A stretch of DNA of 47,105 bases from CAINEC01 sp046073825. Lineage in GTDB: Bacteria; Bacteroidota; Bacteroidia; AKYH767-A; OLB10. Where the stretch lies: contig JBJTMY010000251.1 of NCBI GenBank assembly GCA_046073825.1, positions 1 through 47,105 on the forward strand, in the 5' to 3' direction. The notes below the pieces were generated by a model, which was not told the DNA's origin, searched no databases, and saw nothing but the letters and a program-made list of their open reading frames with translations. A program made the position numbers and the translations under genes. How positions within the stretch are numbered: the stretch's first letter is position 1; every line of letters starts with the position of its first letter. Below are positions 35,293 to 44,677 of the stretch, piece by piece.

Positions 35293-35323
35293 TTGGTTTG
35301 GTAATGCTTTTTAGTTACATTTG
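35293..35323 (+). promoter_or_regulatory. cspA promoter
   Basis: TTG at 35293-35295, a 20-base spacer and TACATTTG at 35316-35323, a full match to the Bacteroidota consensus. The predicted leader is about 28 bases, much shorter than the long cold-sensing leader of E. coli cspA, so a thermosensor of that kind is unlikely. Confidence 0.65.
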
Positions 35324-35355
35324 TGATTATTCATCAATTTATTAATTACTATTAA

Positions 35356-35550
35356 ATGAAAACAGGCAAAGTAAAATTCTTCAATGAAGCGAAAGGTTAT
35401 GGCTTCATTATCGAAGACGAAACAAACAGAGAAATCTTTATTCACCACAGTGGATTAATCGACAAAGTTCGTGAGAATGATGTTGTGTCTTACGAAGTGA
35501 TTGAAGGACGTAAAGGTTTGAACGCTGTATCAGTGAAAAAAGTGCAATAA
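35356..35550 (+). CDS. Cold-shock domain protein
   Basis: Single-domain CSD/OB-fold nucleic-acid chaperone, 64 residues. RNP1 is present as KGYGFI (13-18) and RNP2 as IFIHHSGL; the start MKTGKVKFFNEAKGYGFI is typical. It has its own promoter (35293-35323) and terminator (35578-35607), so it is a single-gene unit. The family name CspA is generic; induction by cold cannot be read from sequence. Confidence 0.95.
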   Translation: MKTGKVKFFNEAKGYGFIIEDETNREIFIHHSGLIDKVRENDVVSYEVIEGRKGLNAVSVKKVQ

Positions 35551-35577
35551 TTATATACTATTGTATTTTCAAGGAAC

Positions 35578-35607
35578 AATCCCGGCTCAATGAGTCGGGA
35601 TTTTTTT
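35578..35607 (+). terminator. Intrinsic terminator after the cold-shock gene
   Basis: Arms AATCCCGGCTCA and TGAGTCGGGATT pair with one G-T pair around a tight loop, followed by seven T residues. It separates the cold-shock gene from recG, whose -7 element starts 22 bases further on. Confidence 0.9.
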
Positions 35608-35628
35608 ATTCGGTTAATTGAACTTTTA

Positions 35629-35636
35629 TAATTTTG
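35629..35636 (+). promoter_or_regulatory. -7 promoter element for recG
   Basis: TAATTTTG matches TAnnTTTG fully and ends four bases before the recG ATG. No good TTG element is seen at the usual spacing, where the cold-shock terminator's T-run lies. If used, the transcript would be nearly leaderless. Confidence 0.5.
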
Positions 35637-35640
35637 TTTT

Positions 35641-37749
35641 ATGCAACGCCGAGATTTTTTTGATACACCAATTGAATACCTGAAAGGTGTGGGTCCTCAA
35701 CGTGGTGATATTTTAAAAAAAGAATTCTCCATTTTTACATTTGAAGATTTATTGCATCATTATCCTTTTCGATACATTGATCGCTCAAAATTTTATAAGA
35801 TTAATGAGTTAAATGCAGAGATGCCTTACCTTCAAATAAAAGGTAAATTATCACGTATTCAGTCCCATGGCGATAAGCGCACTACCCGTATTACAGCAGT
35901 GATTTCAGATGAAACTGGTTCGCTAGAATTAGTATGGTTTCAGGGTTTAAAGTGGGCGAAAAATTTTTTAAAACCACAAATAGATTACATCGTTTTTGGT
36001 AAGCCTTCCTCGTTTAATGGAAAGATAAATATCGTTCATCCCGAAATAGAAGAAGTAGCAAAAGCAGAATTGTTTAAAGGCCCTTCTTTAACTGGAGTAT
36101 ATAGTGTGACGGAAAAAGCACGGGCAACAGGCTTGGATACAAAAGCGATCGTTAAATTGCAACGAACGCTCATCGCCGCACTTCCTCCTTTTATTCAAGA
36201 TGTCTTTCCTTCTGATGTTTTACAGCATCATGATTTAATGTCTTTGCGTGATGCTTATGTGAATATTCATTTCCCAAAAAATGAAATGGCATTGCGGTTA
36301 GCTATTCGCCGTTTAAAATTTGATGAGTTATTCTTTGTGCAGTTGCGCTTATTACGTGCGAAGGCGCATCGCAATGAAACGTATCGAGGTAAAATGATTA
36401 CTAAAATTGGAGATGTTTTTAATTCTTTCTATACTCATTATTTGCCATTTGAATTAACGAATGCGCAAAAACGTGTGCTAAAGGAAATTAGATCGGATAT
36501 GGGCACCGGCAAACAAATGAATCGCTTGTTGCAAGGAGATGTTGGAAGTGGAAAAACCATGGTGGCCTTATTAAGTATTTTAATGGTTCTTGACAATGGT
36601 TTTCAAGCTTGTTTGATGGCGCCAACAGAAATTTTGGCAAATCAACATTACCAATCAATAAGTGAATTGTTGAACCCATTAGCAATTCAGGTAGAATTAC
36701 TCACGGGTAGTACAAAAGCGGCTAAGCGTCGTGAGGTTTTACAAGATTTGTCAGATGGGAATTTGAAAATTATTATTGGAACGCACGCTTTAATTGAAGA
36801 ACGTGTACAGTTTAAAGATTTAGGATTAGTTGTGATTGATGAACAGCATCGTTTTGGAGTGCAGCAGCGAGCAAAATTATGGATGAAGGATGGTGTAGCG
36901 CCACATGTGTTAGTAATGACAGCTACTCCTATTCCTCGCACATTGGCAATGACTTTATATGGCGATTTAGAGACGTCCGTAATCGATGAGTTACCTCCTG
37001 GTAGAAAACCAATAACAACTTCTCATCGCTTCGAGTCAGCACGTTTACCAGTGCTCGGCTTTATGAAAAGTGAAATAGCTAAAGGACGACAAGTATATAT
37101 CGTTTATCCTTTAATAGAAGAGTCAGAAAAATTAGATTATAGTAATTTGTTTGAAGGCTATGAAGCCATTTGTAAAGAGTTTCCTTTACCAAATTATAAA
37201 GTCAGTATTGTACACGGTAAAATGAAGCCAGCAGAAAAAGATGCTGAAATGAAACGCTTTGTAAACGGTGAAACAAATATTATGGTGGCCACTACAGTAA
37301 TTGAGGTTGGAGTGAATGTGCCCAATGCATCTATTATGATAATTGAATCTGCAGAACGATTCGGACTCTCACAATTACATCAGTTAAGAGGTAGGGTAGG
37401 TCGTGGTGCTGATCAAAGCTATTGCATATTAATGACAGGCAATAAATTGAGTAATGAAAGTCGTTTGCGATTACGTACCATGTGTGATACCAATAACGGG
37501 TTTGAAATTGCAGAAGTAGATTTGAAGTTGCGTGGACCTGGAGATATAACAGGTACTCAGCAAAGTGGAGTGGTCGATTTACATATCGCCGACTTGTCAA
37601 AAGATCGAGCAATCATGGAAGAGGCTAGAGGACTTGCAGAGAAAATCATTAATGCTGATTCAAAATTACAAGACGTTCGCCACGTATTAATTCGAGAAAA
37701 ATTGATGCGAATGGAAACTGAAAAAACGAATTTTAGTCGCGTCAGTTAA
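35641..37749 (+). CDS. recG: ATP-dependent DNA helicase RecG
   Basis: Remodels stalled replication forks and branched DNA. The 702 residues show the N-terminal wedge/OB domain (PYLQIKGKLSRIQSHG...TGSLELVWFQG), Walker A QGDVGSGKT at 298-306, the DEQH box at 400-403 (VVIDEQHRFGVQQR), MTATPIPRTLAMTLYGDL and the C-terminal QLRGRVGRG motif VI. The TRG motif region GPGDITGTQQSG is intact. Length is normal. Its stop shares the bases TTAA with the convergent ispF. Confidence 0.97.
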   Translation: MQRRDFFDTPIEYLKGVGPQRGDILKKEFSIFTFEDLLHHYPFRYIDRSKFYKINELNAEMPYLQIKGKLSRIQSHGDKRTTRITAVISDETGSLELVWFQGLKWAKNFLKPQIDYIVFGKPSSFNGKINIVHPEIEEVAKAELFKGPSLTGVYSVTEKARATGLDTKAIVKLQRTLIAALPPFIQDVFPSDVLQHHDLMSLRDAYVNIHFPKNEMALRLAIRRLKFDELFFVQLRLLRAKAHRNETYRGKMITKIGDVFNSFYTHYLPFELTNAQKRVLKEIRSDMGTGKQMNRLLQGDVGSGKTMVALLSILMVLDNGFQACLMAPTEILANQHYQSISELLNPLAIQVELLTGSTKAAKRREVLQDLSDGNLKIIIGTHALIEERVQFKDLGLVVIDEQHRFGVQQRAKLWMKDGVAPHVLVMTATPIPRTLAMTLYGDLETSVIDELPPGRKPITTSHRFESARLPVLGFMKSEIAKGRQVYIVYPLIEESEKLDYSNLFEGYEAICKEFPLPNYKVSIVHGKMKPAEKDAEMKRFVNGETNIMVATTVIEVGVNVPNASIMIIESAERFGLSQLHQLRGRVGRGADQSYCILMTGNKLSNESRLRLRTMCDTNNGFEIAEVDLKLRGPGDITGTQQSGVVDLHIADLSKDRAIMEEARGLAEKIINADSKLQDVRHVLIREKLMRMETEKTNFSRVS

Positions 37750-38228
37750 TTTGTTTTTTGAATTAAAACAACTGCATAAGCAGCAACACCTTCTTCTCTT
37801 CCTACATAACCAAGCTTTTCATTGGTGGTGGCTTTAATGGAAATGTCCTCTGTGTCAACTTTTAAAATGGGAGCAAGTTGTTCTTTCATCAAATCAATGT
37901 GAGGTTTGATTTTTGGTTTTTCCAAAACCAAACTTATATCAGCGTTGCCCACGGAGTAGTTTCTTTCTTCAATGAGTTCCATCACACGACTTAATAAAAT
38001 CTTGCTATCAATGTTTTTGAAGGAGGCATCCGTATCAGGAAAGTAATATCCAATATCTTTTAATCCTGCAGCTCCTAGTAATGCGTCACATAGCGCGTGT
38101 ATCACTACATCTGCATCCGAATGGCCAAGCGCCCCTTTTTCATGAGGAATGTCAATACCTCCTAAAATCAACTTTCTTCCTTCTTGCAATTGATGGACAT
38201 CGAATCCGAAACCAACTTTTATTTTCAT
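37746..38228 (-). CDS. ispF: 2-C-methyl-D-erythritol 2,4-cyclodiphosphate synthase
   Basis: Fifth-step enzyme of the MEP isoprenoid pathway, forming the cyclodiphosphate. The 160 residues begin MKIKVGFGFDVHQL, with the zinc ligands D10 and H12, and continue GHSDADVVIHALCDALLGAAGLKDIGYYFPDTD, the family signature in parts. The GREEGVAAYAVVLI end is also standard. It lies 39 bases after porV on the same strand, with a hairpin between them. Confidence 0.97.
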   Translation of the reverse strand: MKIKVGFGFDVHQLQEGRKLILGGIDIPHEKGALGHSDADVVIHALCDALLGAAGLKDIGYYFPDTDASFKNIDSKILLSRVMELIEERNYSVGNADISLVLEKPKIKPHIDLMKEQLAPILKVDTEDISIKATTNEKLGYVGREEGVAAYAVVLIQKTN

Positions 38229-38243
38229 ATCTTGTTTTAAATG

Positions 38244-38267
38244 AAATAAGGGCTTTCGCCCTTATTT
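38244..38267 (-). terminator. Hairpin between porV and ispF, likely terminator
   Basis: AAATAAGGGC and GCCCTTATTT form a perfect 10-pair stem; on the minus strand the loop is GAAA, a stable GNRA tetraloop. It begins at the base after the porV stop codon. The T-rich side of the stem (TTATTT) is followed only by CATTT, so termination may be partial and let some transcription reach ispF. Confidence 0.6.
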
Positions 38268-39479
38268 TTATTCTGTTTCTTCTGAATCTTTATTTGCGGT
38301 ATTCGCATCAAAGTCGAAGGTTAATGTAAAGTGTAATGTATTTTCAAGAGGATTTCTCTGGTCCATTGGAATCAAATAAGCAAGATCTAGCCCGAATACG
38401 TTATATCGTAAACCAGCACCCAATGTGAAATATTTTCTGTTACCCTTTGTTTTGTCTTCGTAGAAATAGCCAGCACGAAAAGCAAATTGTTTGTCGTACC
38501 AATATTCCATTCCAAAGCCAATATTAATTTCTCTCAACTCTTCTTTTGCACCACCTGGAGCATCACTGAAAGATTGGAAAATTCCCTGTGCGATACCAAC
38601 ATCTGGGTCTTTACCAAATAAAATAACAGAGTTTGAACTATTAGTAGAATCTTGTGTGTAAATCGGAGGTGTTGGTACAAGTAGTTTGTTAAAATCTAAT
38701 CCAAAGCCCAACTGATTGTACTCATTTAACTTCAATTTCAAGCCTGGACCAATACGTAAATTGGTAGGTATAAAATTCTTTGTTCCAGTTTCTGTATAAG
38801 AAATTTTCGAACCGATATTGCTTACGTTTATACCAGCTGTAACAACAGCGTCCATGCCTCCTAATTCAATTTCTTTTTCATAAAATCCAGAAACGTCTGC
38901 TGCTACTGAATTTCCCGCTTTGCTATCTGTGCCTTCAACAGCAGTTCCACCAGTTAGGTTAGAATGGATATAACGAAGTGCCATACCACCACTAAAGTTA
39001 TCACTTAACTTTCTGGAATACGCAATGTCTAAAGCAAATTCATTCGGTTTAAAATCACGAATTGTGTTTCCATTGTTGTCGGTAAATGTGATATTCCCTA
39101 ATGAGAAGTATCGGAGCGATCCACCAATTGCTTGTTTGCCTTTCAATTTTGTGTAACCAGAAACATAAGCAATGAACATATCATTAACTAATGCTTTGAG
39201 CCAAGGTGTATAAGAAACAGCGAATCCAGATTTCTTTTCATTAAAAGCAAGTTTAGCCGGATTCCAATGAATAGAATTGACATCTGCCGAAGAGGAAACT
39301 CCAATATCTCCCATACCTCCTGCACGAGCCTCAGGAGATATTCCTAAAAAGGGAACAGCTGTAGTGATTGTATTTATCTGACCTAATAAATTCGATTGGC
39401 TAGTAGTCTGAGCAATACCTGCCTGACTTAACCCAAGTAAGGCTGTGAAAACGAGTGTAGATTTAAAATTCAATTTCAT
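38268..39479 (-). CDS. porV: Type IX secretion system outer-membrane protein PorV (LptO)
   Basis: Outer-membrane shuttle protein that carries type IX cargo to the PorU attachment complex. From the ATG at 39479 it has 403 residues with a signal peptide (STLVFTALLGLSQAGIAQ). The upstream in-frame ATG at 39512 is rejected because the -7 element lies at 39510-39517. Diagnostic segments are TTAVPFLGISPEARAGGMGDIGVSSSADVNSIHWNPAKLAF (in parts), the FadL-like barrel strands and AYLIPMDQRNPLENTLHFTLTFDF at the end. It lies 70 bases after porU on the same strand, the arrangement known in Flavobacterium. Confidence 0.95.
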   Translation of the reverse strand: MKLNFKSTLVFTALLGLSQAGIAQTTSQSNLLGQINTITTAVPFLGISPEARAGGMGDIGVSSSADVNSIHWNPAKLAFNEKKSGFAVSYTPWLKALVNDMFIAYVSGYTKLKGKQAIGGSLRYFSLGNITFTDNNGNTIRDFKPNEFALDIAYSRKLSDNFSGGMALRYIHSNLTGGTAVEGTDSKAGNSVAADVSGFYEKEIELGGMDAVVTAGINVSNIGSKISYTETGTKNFIPTNLRIGPGLKLKLNEYNQLGFGLDFNKLLVPTPPIYTQDSTNSSNSVILFGKDPDVGIAQGIFQSFSDAPGGAKEELREINIGFGMEYWYDKQFAFRAGYFYEDKTKGNRKYFTLGAGLRYNVFGLDLAYLIPMDQRNPLENTLHFTLTFDFDANTANKDSEETE

Positions 39480-39509
39480 AATAGATAAATCTTCTATTTT
39501 ATAAGTTGG

Positions 39510-39517
39510 CAAATATA
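39510..39517 (-). promoter_or_regulatory. -7 promoter element for porV
   Basis: Minus-strand TATATTTG matches TAnnTTTG fully, about 31 bases upstream of the porV start. A TTG at 39534-39532 is closer than usual (14 bases). Its position supports the porV start at 39479 and suggests porV can be transcribed without porU. Confidence 0.5.
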
Positions 39518-39549
39518 GGTATTTAGGTTGTCAATTCTAATTTTTATTT

Positions 39550-42500
39550 TTATCGCAGAATTACAAGTTTCTCCATCTTTTCTGCAGTTTCTCCGTCCGC
39601 TGTCCTGATTTTTAATCGATAAATATAAGCCCCCTTTCCAATACGATCTCCAAAGTCATCTTTCCCGTCCCAAGTTAATGGGTTGTTTTTGTACCCATCG
39701 CAAATCTGATAATCCGATAGGGTTTTTATTAATTTCCCAGATACCGTGTAAATTTGAACCTGAATGGTCATCCCTGTGCATGGTTTATTATGCTCAAAAT
39801 AAAATGTGGTGTTGGTGGTAAACGGATTTGGATAGTTTAGCACGTGATCCAGCGCCAAATTTGAGGAGTTGGAAACAACAAAATCAGTTGTTGAATTGGA
39901 AGAATTTCCATTGATGTCCCATGCCTTTAATGTCAACGTGTGAGCACCTTCTGATAAATCTGATAGTTTGTAATTCACGGTTCCTTTTTGATAGCTGTTT
40001 AATTCTGATTCATAGTAATCATTGAGAACGAGAACTGATTGTTGGTTATTGTCTAGAATTGCAGTGATATCATGACCTATACCGTTTCCAACTGTATTAA
40101 TACCACTAGAGTCCACTAGCAATGCAAAAATTGATGGATGCTCATTGGTCATCCCTCCAGCTGTAAAGTTTTTATCGTTTAAAAATAAATTAATTGAAGG
40201 GCCATCTTGGTCATTCAATCCATTGGAGGATAATCCACCAATGATTACTTGTTCATCTGAACCATTGCCATCAGTTAAAGCGTCATGTGCATAATAACTC
40301 AATCGCCCAACTCCAAATTGGTAATTAATATCCTTAGGTACAATAAAGTTACAAGTAAATATCCCATTGGTAACCGAAGATTTTCCTCTATAAATGATAT
40401 TTTTTCTTAATAAAAAGCTGTCAGGCAAACTCACATCATTACCAGTAGCATCATTTACCAAGGTATAGATCATACTTGATTTGTCATATATTGTTGTATA
40501 TACCGTTCCGTTAAAACTAGTTTGAAGATTGTTGTTGCCATCAATAACTTTTCCTGTTATTGTAATTTTACTAAGTGCTTTTAATGTATCTGAAACTACG
40601 TTATCTTGCTTGATTTCATCAGTAACAACTTTTAACGTAGGATAGGCTAATTTTAATGATGGATCCCCTAAAAGCGTTACGTTTCTATTCCCAGGATTCT
40701 CCATTTTAGCTAAACGTTGAATGTCTCCAATTCTTGGCATTTCTCCATTAATTGGTGTAAACATATATTTTAATAAATCAGCATTGATTACTTCATTGTC
40801 TAAGGCAAAGGCTAGTCGAACTGTGGTAAACAAACAAATTCCGCCGCCTTTGTTATTTAACAAAACTAATTCTCCTGCTGCAGTTCGCTTGGGGTCGTCA
40901 AAACGACTGAATTCACAAGTGGCAGTTATAAAAGCTGGCATTGAATTAATATTTGACCAGCTGTTAATCATGTCAATGTTTAAAATTGATTCTGCTGACC
41001 AGCCTAATTCACCACCGTGTCCTGTGTAATTGATTAAAAATGCACCCTTTTCAATTCGTTTGTTGATTGCTTCGTTTACCTCTGGATAGCGTTGGCCACC
41101 AGGGGTTGATTGTTGTTCGTAAGCATCGCTAACAATTTTATCAATATTGTAAACAGGATTGTTATTCGAAACAGTTGCTGCAATTCGTTCACTTTGTCGG
41201 AAATGTAAATTGCGATCTTGATCATCTGCAACAAAACACAACACATTTCGCCAATCACCAAATCGAATGGAGTTGTTTGAAGAGCAACTTGCAAAGGAGG
41301 CGGTGTTGCCTGGCGTTTCATAAGTGATGATTTTATCAATCATCAAACGTGCATCTGTAATGTCTCGAACAGGAATTCTGCCTATGCCTACATCAATTAT
41401 TTCAGCACCAGCTAAAGTGCCTTCGTTGGCATCTAACATTCCAAAAAAATCATCAGAGGTATACGAACCAATCAAAGAAATCGAATTTTCAGATTGAAAG
41501 GTGGTGATAAAATTTGTATTACCTCCAATTCGATTTTTAGGGTCGTATGATCCATCGCCAAAAAGTAATACATATTTGGGAGGTGTTCCTAAACTAGATG
41601 ATCGATCATAAAACATTTTAATAAAATCACGAATGGCTGCTACATCCTGTGAACCAGATGAAAACTCATTGAAGATTTCTTCAGTAGTTGCTACAGATAC
41701 TTTCATTCCATCATTCGATCTTCTAAAATTTGCAAGTCGTTCTGCTTCTGATTTAAATTCTGAAGGTGTAACAATTATTAAATCGCTTTGCGGAAGTCCA
41801 TGAAGATTTTGGTTTTTTATTAATCCATAAACATTAGGAGTCTTAAAGCTGTTATTAAAAATATAATAAATGTTAGCTTGATTTAATTGTGTATTAGAAT
41901 GAAATATCCCGGAATTTCCATTGGAATCAAATAGCTGATTAGTAATGGTTGTTTTATCTGTTATGTTCCATATTTTTTCGTTCCCGGAAAGGTTGTTAAT
42001 AATGTATTGGCTTGTCGCATTCTGATTGATAGTGTCTATGTCTCTAAATAATAAATCTCCATTGCCATATTTCAAGCTTCTGATGGCGTTTAGCTCTATG
42101 AAATCAATCCAACCAGTAGATGAAGAGTTATAAGGGGTATATATATAATTTAAGTTGATATTGTCGTTGGCGTTGTAAAATGATGTGTTGGCAGTATTCG
42201 CTCTTGCAAAATCATCGGTATAGTTTGTCCCAACGTTTGATATTGTTTGGTTTAATAGGGTGCTTCCGTTGAAAATGACTGAAAATTTACTCGAGCTAAA
42301 ACTAGAGGTAGAAGTGCGCGAAATAACAGCCGATGATAATTTAACGTTGCCAGGAATAATATTTGGAAAGTTAAAATTGAATGATTGATTTAAATCGATA
42401 TCGAATGCGTCGCCATACCAATTTCGGCCAGATTTAATAAAATTATAGTCGTCCTTTTCATGATAGGCGCAATCGATAAATTGGTTTACAATTCGAGTGG

Positions 42501-43395
42501 CTGGGGTTCCAGTTAATGATGGTGAATCTTGAATTCGCTTACCAATACCATTGTTATTAATGGTGATAAAATAATAGGTAGAATCACTAAATAGATTTTT
42601 AGAATGCACGAATTTCTTTTCATTGTTTTGCCAATTCCAAGTAGTTTGTTCTGAGCCATAGAAAATAAAATAATCTCCATTGCTAAACATTCCGTCATTG
42701 TTGTTGTCGATAATTTGGATAGCATTTTCTTGAAGGTCATCATAACGAAATCCATTATTGGACAATGGGAGCATGCCTCCACCATTTCCATATAGTTTTA
42801 ATTCATGCGTAGGAACATCACCTTTGATTAATCCGTTTTTTTCAAGAAAATTGTAATCTACTTTATAAATACCATTATCACCAACTCCTATTTTAAGCCA
42901 TTCTCCATTAGCCAATACTGAGTTGGTAGCTGACGTTTTTATATTGGATATTATCTGCTGGCTTGCACTCTTATTAAGTTGAATAATTAAAGAGTCAAGC
43001 TTTTCATAGACTCCAATGGCATTTTTGCGAAATGGAATCACAGATATTATGGTATATTCTTTTTTATTGGAAACTCCGTATTCCACCTGAATTGTTTTAT
43101 CAAAATTGAATGTGAGTTGCTCAATTAATTTTATTTCATCCTCAGAGCATTTTGAATAATAAGATTGAACTAATGAATAGGAGAGAGAACCTTCCATTAC
43201 ACGCTTAATTATTGGAAGGTGACCGTTTTCATTTGTATAATTGCAATTACTGCAAACTATGCTTTTTTCATTCTGGTTTATTTCAGTAATTCCACTCCAT
43301 TCTGGCGCAATTTTTAAATATTGACCTTGTCCAGCTAATGCAAAAAAATTAAGAAGAATAATGAGGGCTATTCGTATTGGTTTAAGGGTATACAT
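39550..43395 (-). CDS. porU: Type IX secretion system sortase PorU (C25 peptidase family)
   Basis: Surface gingipain-like cysteine peptidase that removes the C-terminal sorting domain of cargo and links it to lipopolysaccharide. The 1281 residues start with a signal peptide (IALIILLNFFALAGQGQ). The C25 catalytic histidine is H793 in NYTGHGGELGW and the cysteine is C827 in ITATCEFSRFDDP. VLLFGDGSYDPKNR and VGIGRIPVRD are also conserved. The protein ends in a sorting-type beta domain (about 1190-1281): LNYPNPFTTNTTFYF, VQIYTVSGKLIKT, GKGAYIYRLKI. It diverges from the porP-like gene across 233 bases. Confidence 0.95.
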   Translation of the reverse strand: MYTLKPIRIALIILLNFFALAGQGQYLKIAPEWSGITEINQNEKSIVCSNCNYTNENGHLPIIKRVMEGSLSYSLVQSYYSKCSEDEIKLIEQLTFNFDKTIQVEYGVSNKKEYTIISVIPFRKNAIGVYEKLDSLIIQLNKSASQQIISNIKTSATNSVLANGEWLKIGVGDNGIYKVDYNFLEKNGLIKGDVPTHELKLYGNGGGMLPLSNNGFRYDDLQENAIQIIDNNNDGMFSNGDYFIFYGSEQTTWNWQNNEKKFVHSKNLFSDSTYYFITINNNGIGKRIQDSPSLTGTPATRIVNQFIDCAYHEKDDYNFIKSGRNWYGDAFDIDLNQSFNFNFPNIIPGNVKLSSAVISRTSTSSFSSSKFSVIFNGSTLLNQTISNVGTNYTDDFARANTANTSFYNANDNINLNYIYTPYNSSSTGWIDFIELNAIRSLKYGNGDLLFRDIDTINQNATSQYIINNLSGNEKIWNITDKTTITNQLFDSNGNSGIFHSNTQLNQANIYYIFNNSFKTPNVYGLIKNQNLHGLPQSDLIIVTPSEFKSEAERLANFRRSNDGMKVSVATTEEIFNEFSSGSQDVAAIRDFIKMFYDRSSSLGTPPKYVLLFGDGSYDPKNRIGGNTNFITTFQSENSISLIGSYTSDDFFGMLDANEGTLAGAEIIDVGIGRIPVRDITDARLMIDKIITYETPGNTASFASCSSNNSIRFGDWRNVLCFVADDQDRNLHFRQSERIAATVSNNNPVYNIDKIVSDAYEQQSTPGGQRYPEVNEAINKRIEKGAFLINYTGHGGELGWSAESILNIDMINSWSNINSMPAFITATCEFSRFDDPKRTAAGELVLLNNKGGGICLFTTVRLAFALDNEVINADLLKYMFTPINGEMPRIGDIQRLAKMENPGNRNVTLLGDPSLKLAYPTLKVVTDEIKQDNVVSDTLKALSKITITGKVIDGNNNLQTSFNGTVYTTIYDKSSMIYTLVNDATGNDVSLPDSFLLRKNIIYRGKSSVTNGIFTCNFIVPKDINYQFGVGRLSYYAHDALTDGNGSDEQVIIGGLSSNGLNDQDGPSINLFLNDKNFTAGGMTNEHPSIFALLVDSSGINTVGNGIGHDITAILDNNQQSVLVLNDYYESELNSYQKGTVNYKLSDLSEGAHTLTLKAWDINGNSSNSTTDFVVSNSSNLALDHVLNYPNPFTTNTTFYFEHNKPCTGMTIQVQIYTVSGKLIKTLSDYQICDGYKNNPLTWDGKDDFGDRIGKGAYIYRLKIRTADGETAEKMEKLVILR

Positions 43396-43470
43396 TTTTA
43401 AATAATAATGGCCAAAGCAGCCTTTTTTTTAATTTTTTTTGTAAATTAAGTAAATTCAAAGAAGAAAAAT

Positions 43471-43478
43471 TAAATTTG
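43471..43478 (+). promoter_or_regulatory. -7 promoter element for the porP/sprF-like gene
   Basis: TAAATTTG is a full match to TAnnTTTG, 150 bases upstream of the ATG; no clear TTG is seen 18-22 bases before it. It lies within 43396-43628, the longest gap in the window, which otherwise holds only T/A tracts and very short frames (14 and 22 codons). If it is the real promoter the leader is about 145 bases, unusually long for this window. Confidence 0.4.
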
Positions 43479-43628
43479 TGGTTGGATGTACAACAAATTT
43501 TGCATCTTTGAAGTATATTCGGAGGGTTAAACGTGATTGATTTGGAGTTTATTGCGATAATTTCTTTGCAAGATGTAACTAATTCTGAAACGGCCGTATA
43601 AGTTCCCCGAAGTCAAAAGTAAATCATT

Positions 43629-44639
43629 ATGATAAAGCGATTATTATTGGGTTTGTTATTATTTGCTGGGATAACCGCAAATGCCCAAGACCCACAATTT
43701 ACGCAGTTTTATGCGAATCCAATGTATTTGAATCCTGCATTTGCGGGGTCGGCTCGGTGTCCTCGTGTTGCAATCAATTACAGAAATCAATGGCCTGCTC
43801 TTAAGAAAACGTACATTACAACATCTGCATCCTATGACCAGCACTTTGATATGTTAAATGGTGGTGTAGGATTAATGGTAATGAATGACAAGGCCGGAGA
43901 AGGAACTATCGCAACTACCAATATTAGCGGAATTTATGCTTATCAGTTAAATATCAATCGCAAGGTTTCTATGCGCTTTGGACTTCAAGGAACGTATGTT
44001 CAAAAGAAATTGGATTGGGATAAGTTGACCTTTGGTGACATGATTGATCCTCGATATGGGTTCGTTTATGAAACGCAGGAAGTAAGACCGAAGGAATCCC
44101 GCTCATTTATGGACTTCTCCAGCGGAATGATTATTTATTCAAGTAAATTGTATGGCGGATTAGCCGTACATCACATGACCCAGCCCGACGAAGCTTTTAT
44201 TGTGAAAGGCTCTAGTAAATTACCAATGAAAGTGACAGCTCATTTAGGAGCTTTACTTCCGGTAGGTGATGGCGCAGGCAGAGGTTACAGAGGAAATGTA
44301 AACAAAGATGAAGGTACTTTTATTTCTCCAAATATCTTATTTCAACAACAAGGTTCATTTAATCAGTTAAATTTAGGGATGTATATCTTGCATTCTCCTA
44401 TTGTCGGTGGATTATGGTATCGTGGTAATTTTGGAAAGGATAAATTTGTTTCCAGCGATTCATTTATTGCCCTCATCGGATTACAAAGAGGAATGTTTAA
44501 ATTCGGATATAGCTATGACGTAACTGTTTCATCTTTAAGCAATTCAACTGGAGGGTCGCATGAGTTGAGTTTAGGGTTACAATTTGCTTGTAAACCAAAA
44601 AAGAAAAGATTCCGCGCAATAAGTTGCCCTAGTTTTTAG
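43629..44639 (+). CDS. PorP/SprF family type IX secretion membrane protein
   Basis: Outer-membrane barrel protein of 336 residues with a signal peptide (RLLLGLLLFAGITANAQ). The opening DPQFTQFYANPMYLNPAFAGSARCPRVAINYRNQWPAL, cited in parts, is the unmistakable PorP/SprF signature (QFYANPMYLNPAFAG, NYRNQWP). Further barrel strands include GGVGLMVMNDKAGEG, FMDFSSGMIIYSSKLYGGLAVHH and LGLQFACKPKK at the end. Family members anchor type IX components or assist secretion of specific adhesins. It lies directly upstream of gldJ and diverges from porU. As genomes carry many paralogues, I do not give it a specific gene name. Confidence 0.93.
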   Translation: MIKRLLLGLLLFAGITANAQDPQFTQFYANPMYLNPAFAGSARCPRVAINYRNQWPALKKTYITTSASYDQHFDMLNGGVGLMVMNDKAGEGTIATTNISGIYAYQLNINRKVSMRFGLQGTYVQKKLDWDKLTFGDMIDPRYGFVYETQEVRPKESRSFMDFSSGMIIYSSKLYGGLAVHHMTQPDEAFIVKGSSKLPMKVTAHLGALLPVGDGAGRGYRGNVNKDEGTFISPNILFQQQGSFNQLNLGMYILHSPIVGGLWYRGNFGKDKFVSSDSFIALIGLQRGMFKFGYSYDVTVSSLSNSTGGSHELSLGLQFACKPKKKRFRAISCPSF

Positions 44640-44656
44640 TTTATTTACCATATTTG
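44624..44656 (+). promoter_or_regulatory. Possible gldJ promoter
   Basis: TTG at 44624-44626, a 22-base spacer and CATATTTG at 44649-44656 (one mismatch to TAnnTTTG). The leader would be about 18 bases to the ATG at 44678. The TTG lies inside the end of the porP-like gene. Confidence 0.45.
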
Positions 44657-44677
44657 CGAATTCAAAGCTTGAAAAAC

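Noticed and set aside
43396..43628. A small gene or RNA in the porU/porP-like gap
   Set aside because: Only frames of 14 and 22 codons are present, without signal or conserved features. The gap is better explained as a divergent promoter region with a long leader, although a small RNA cannot be excluded from sequence alone.
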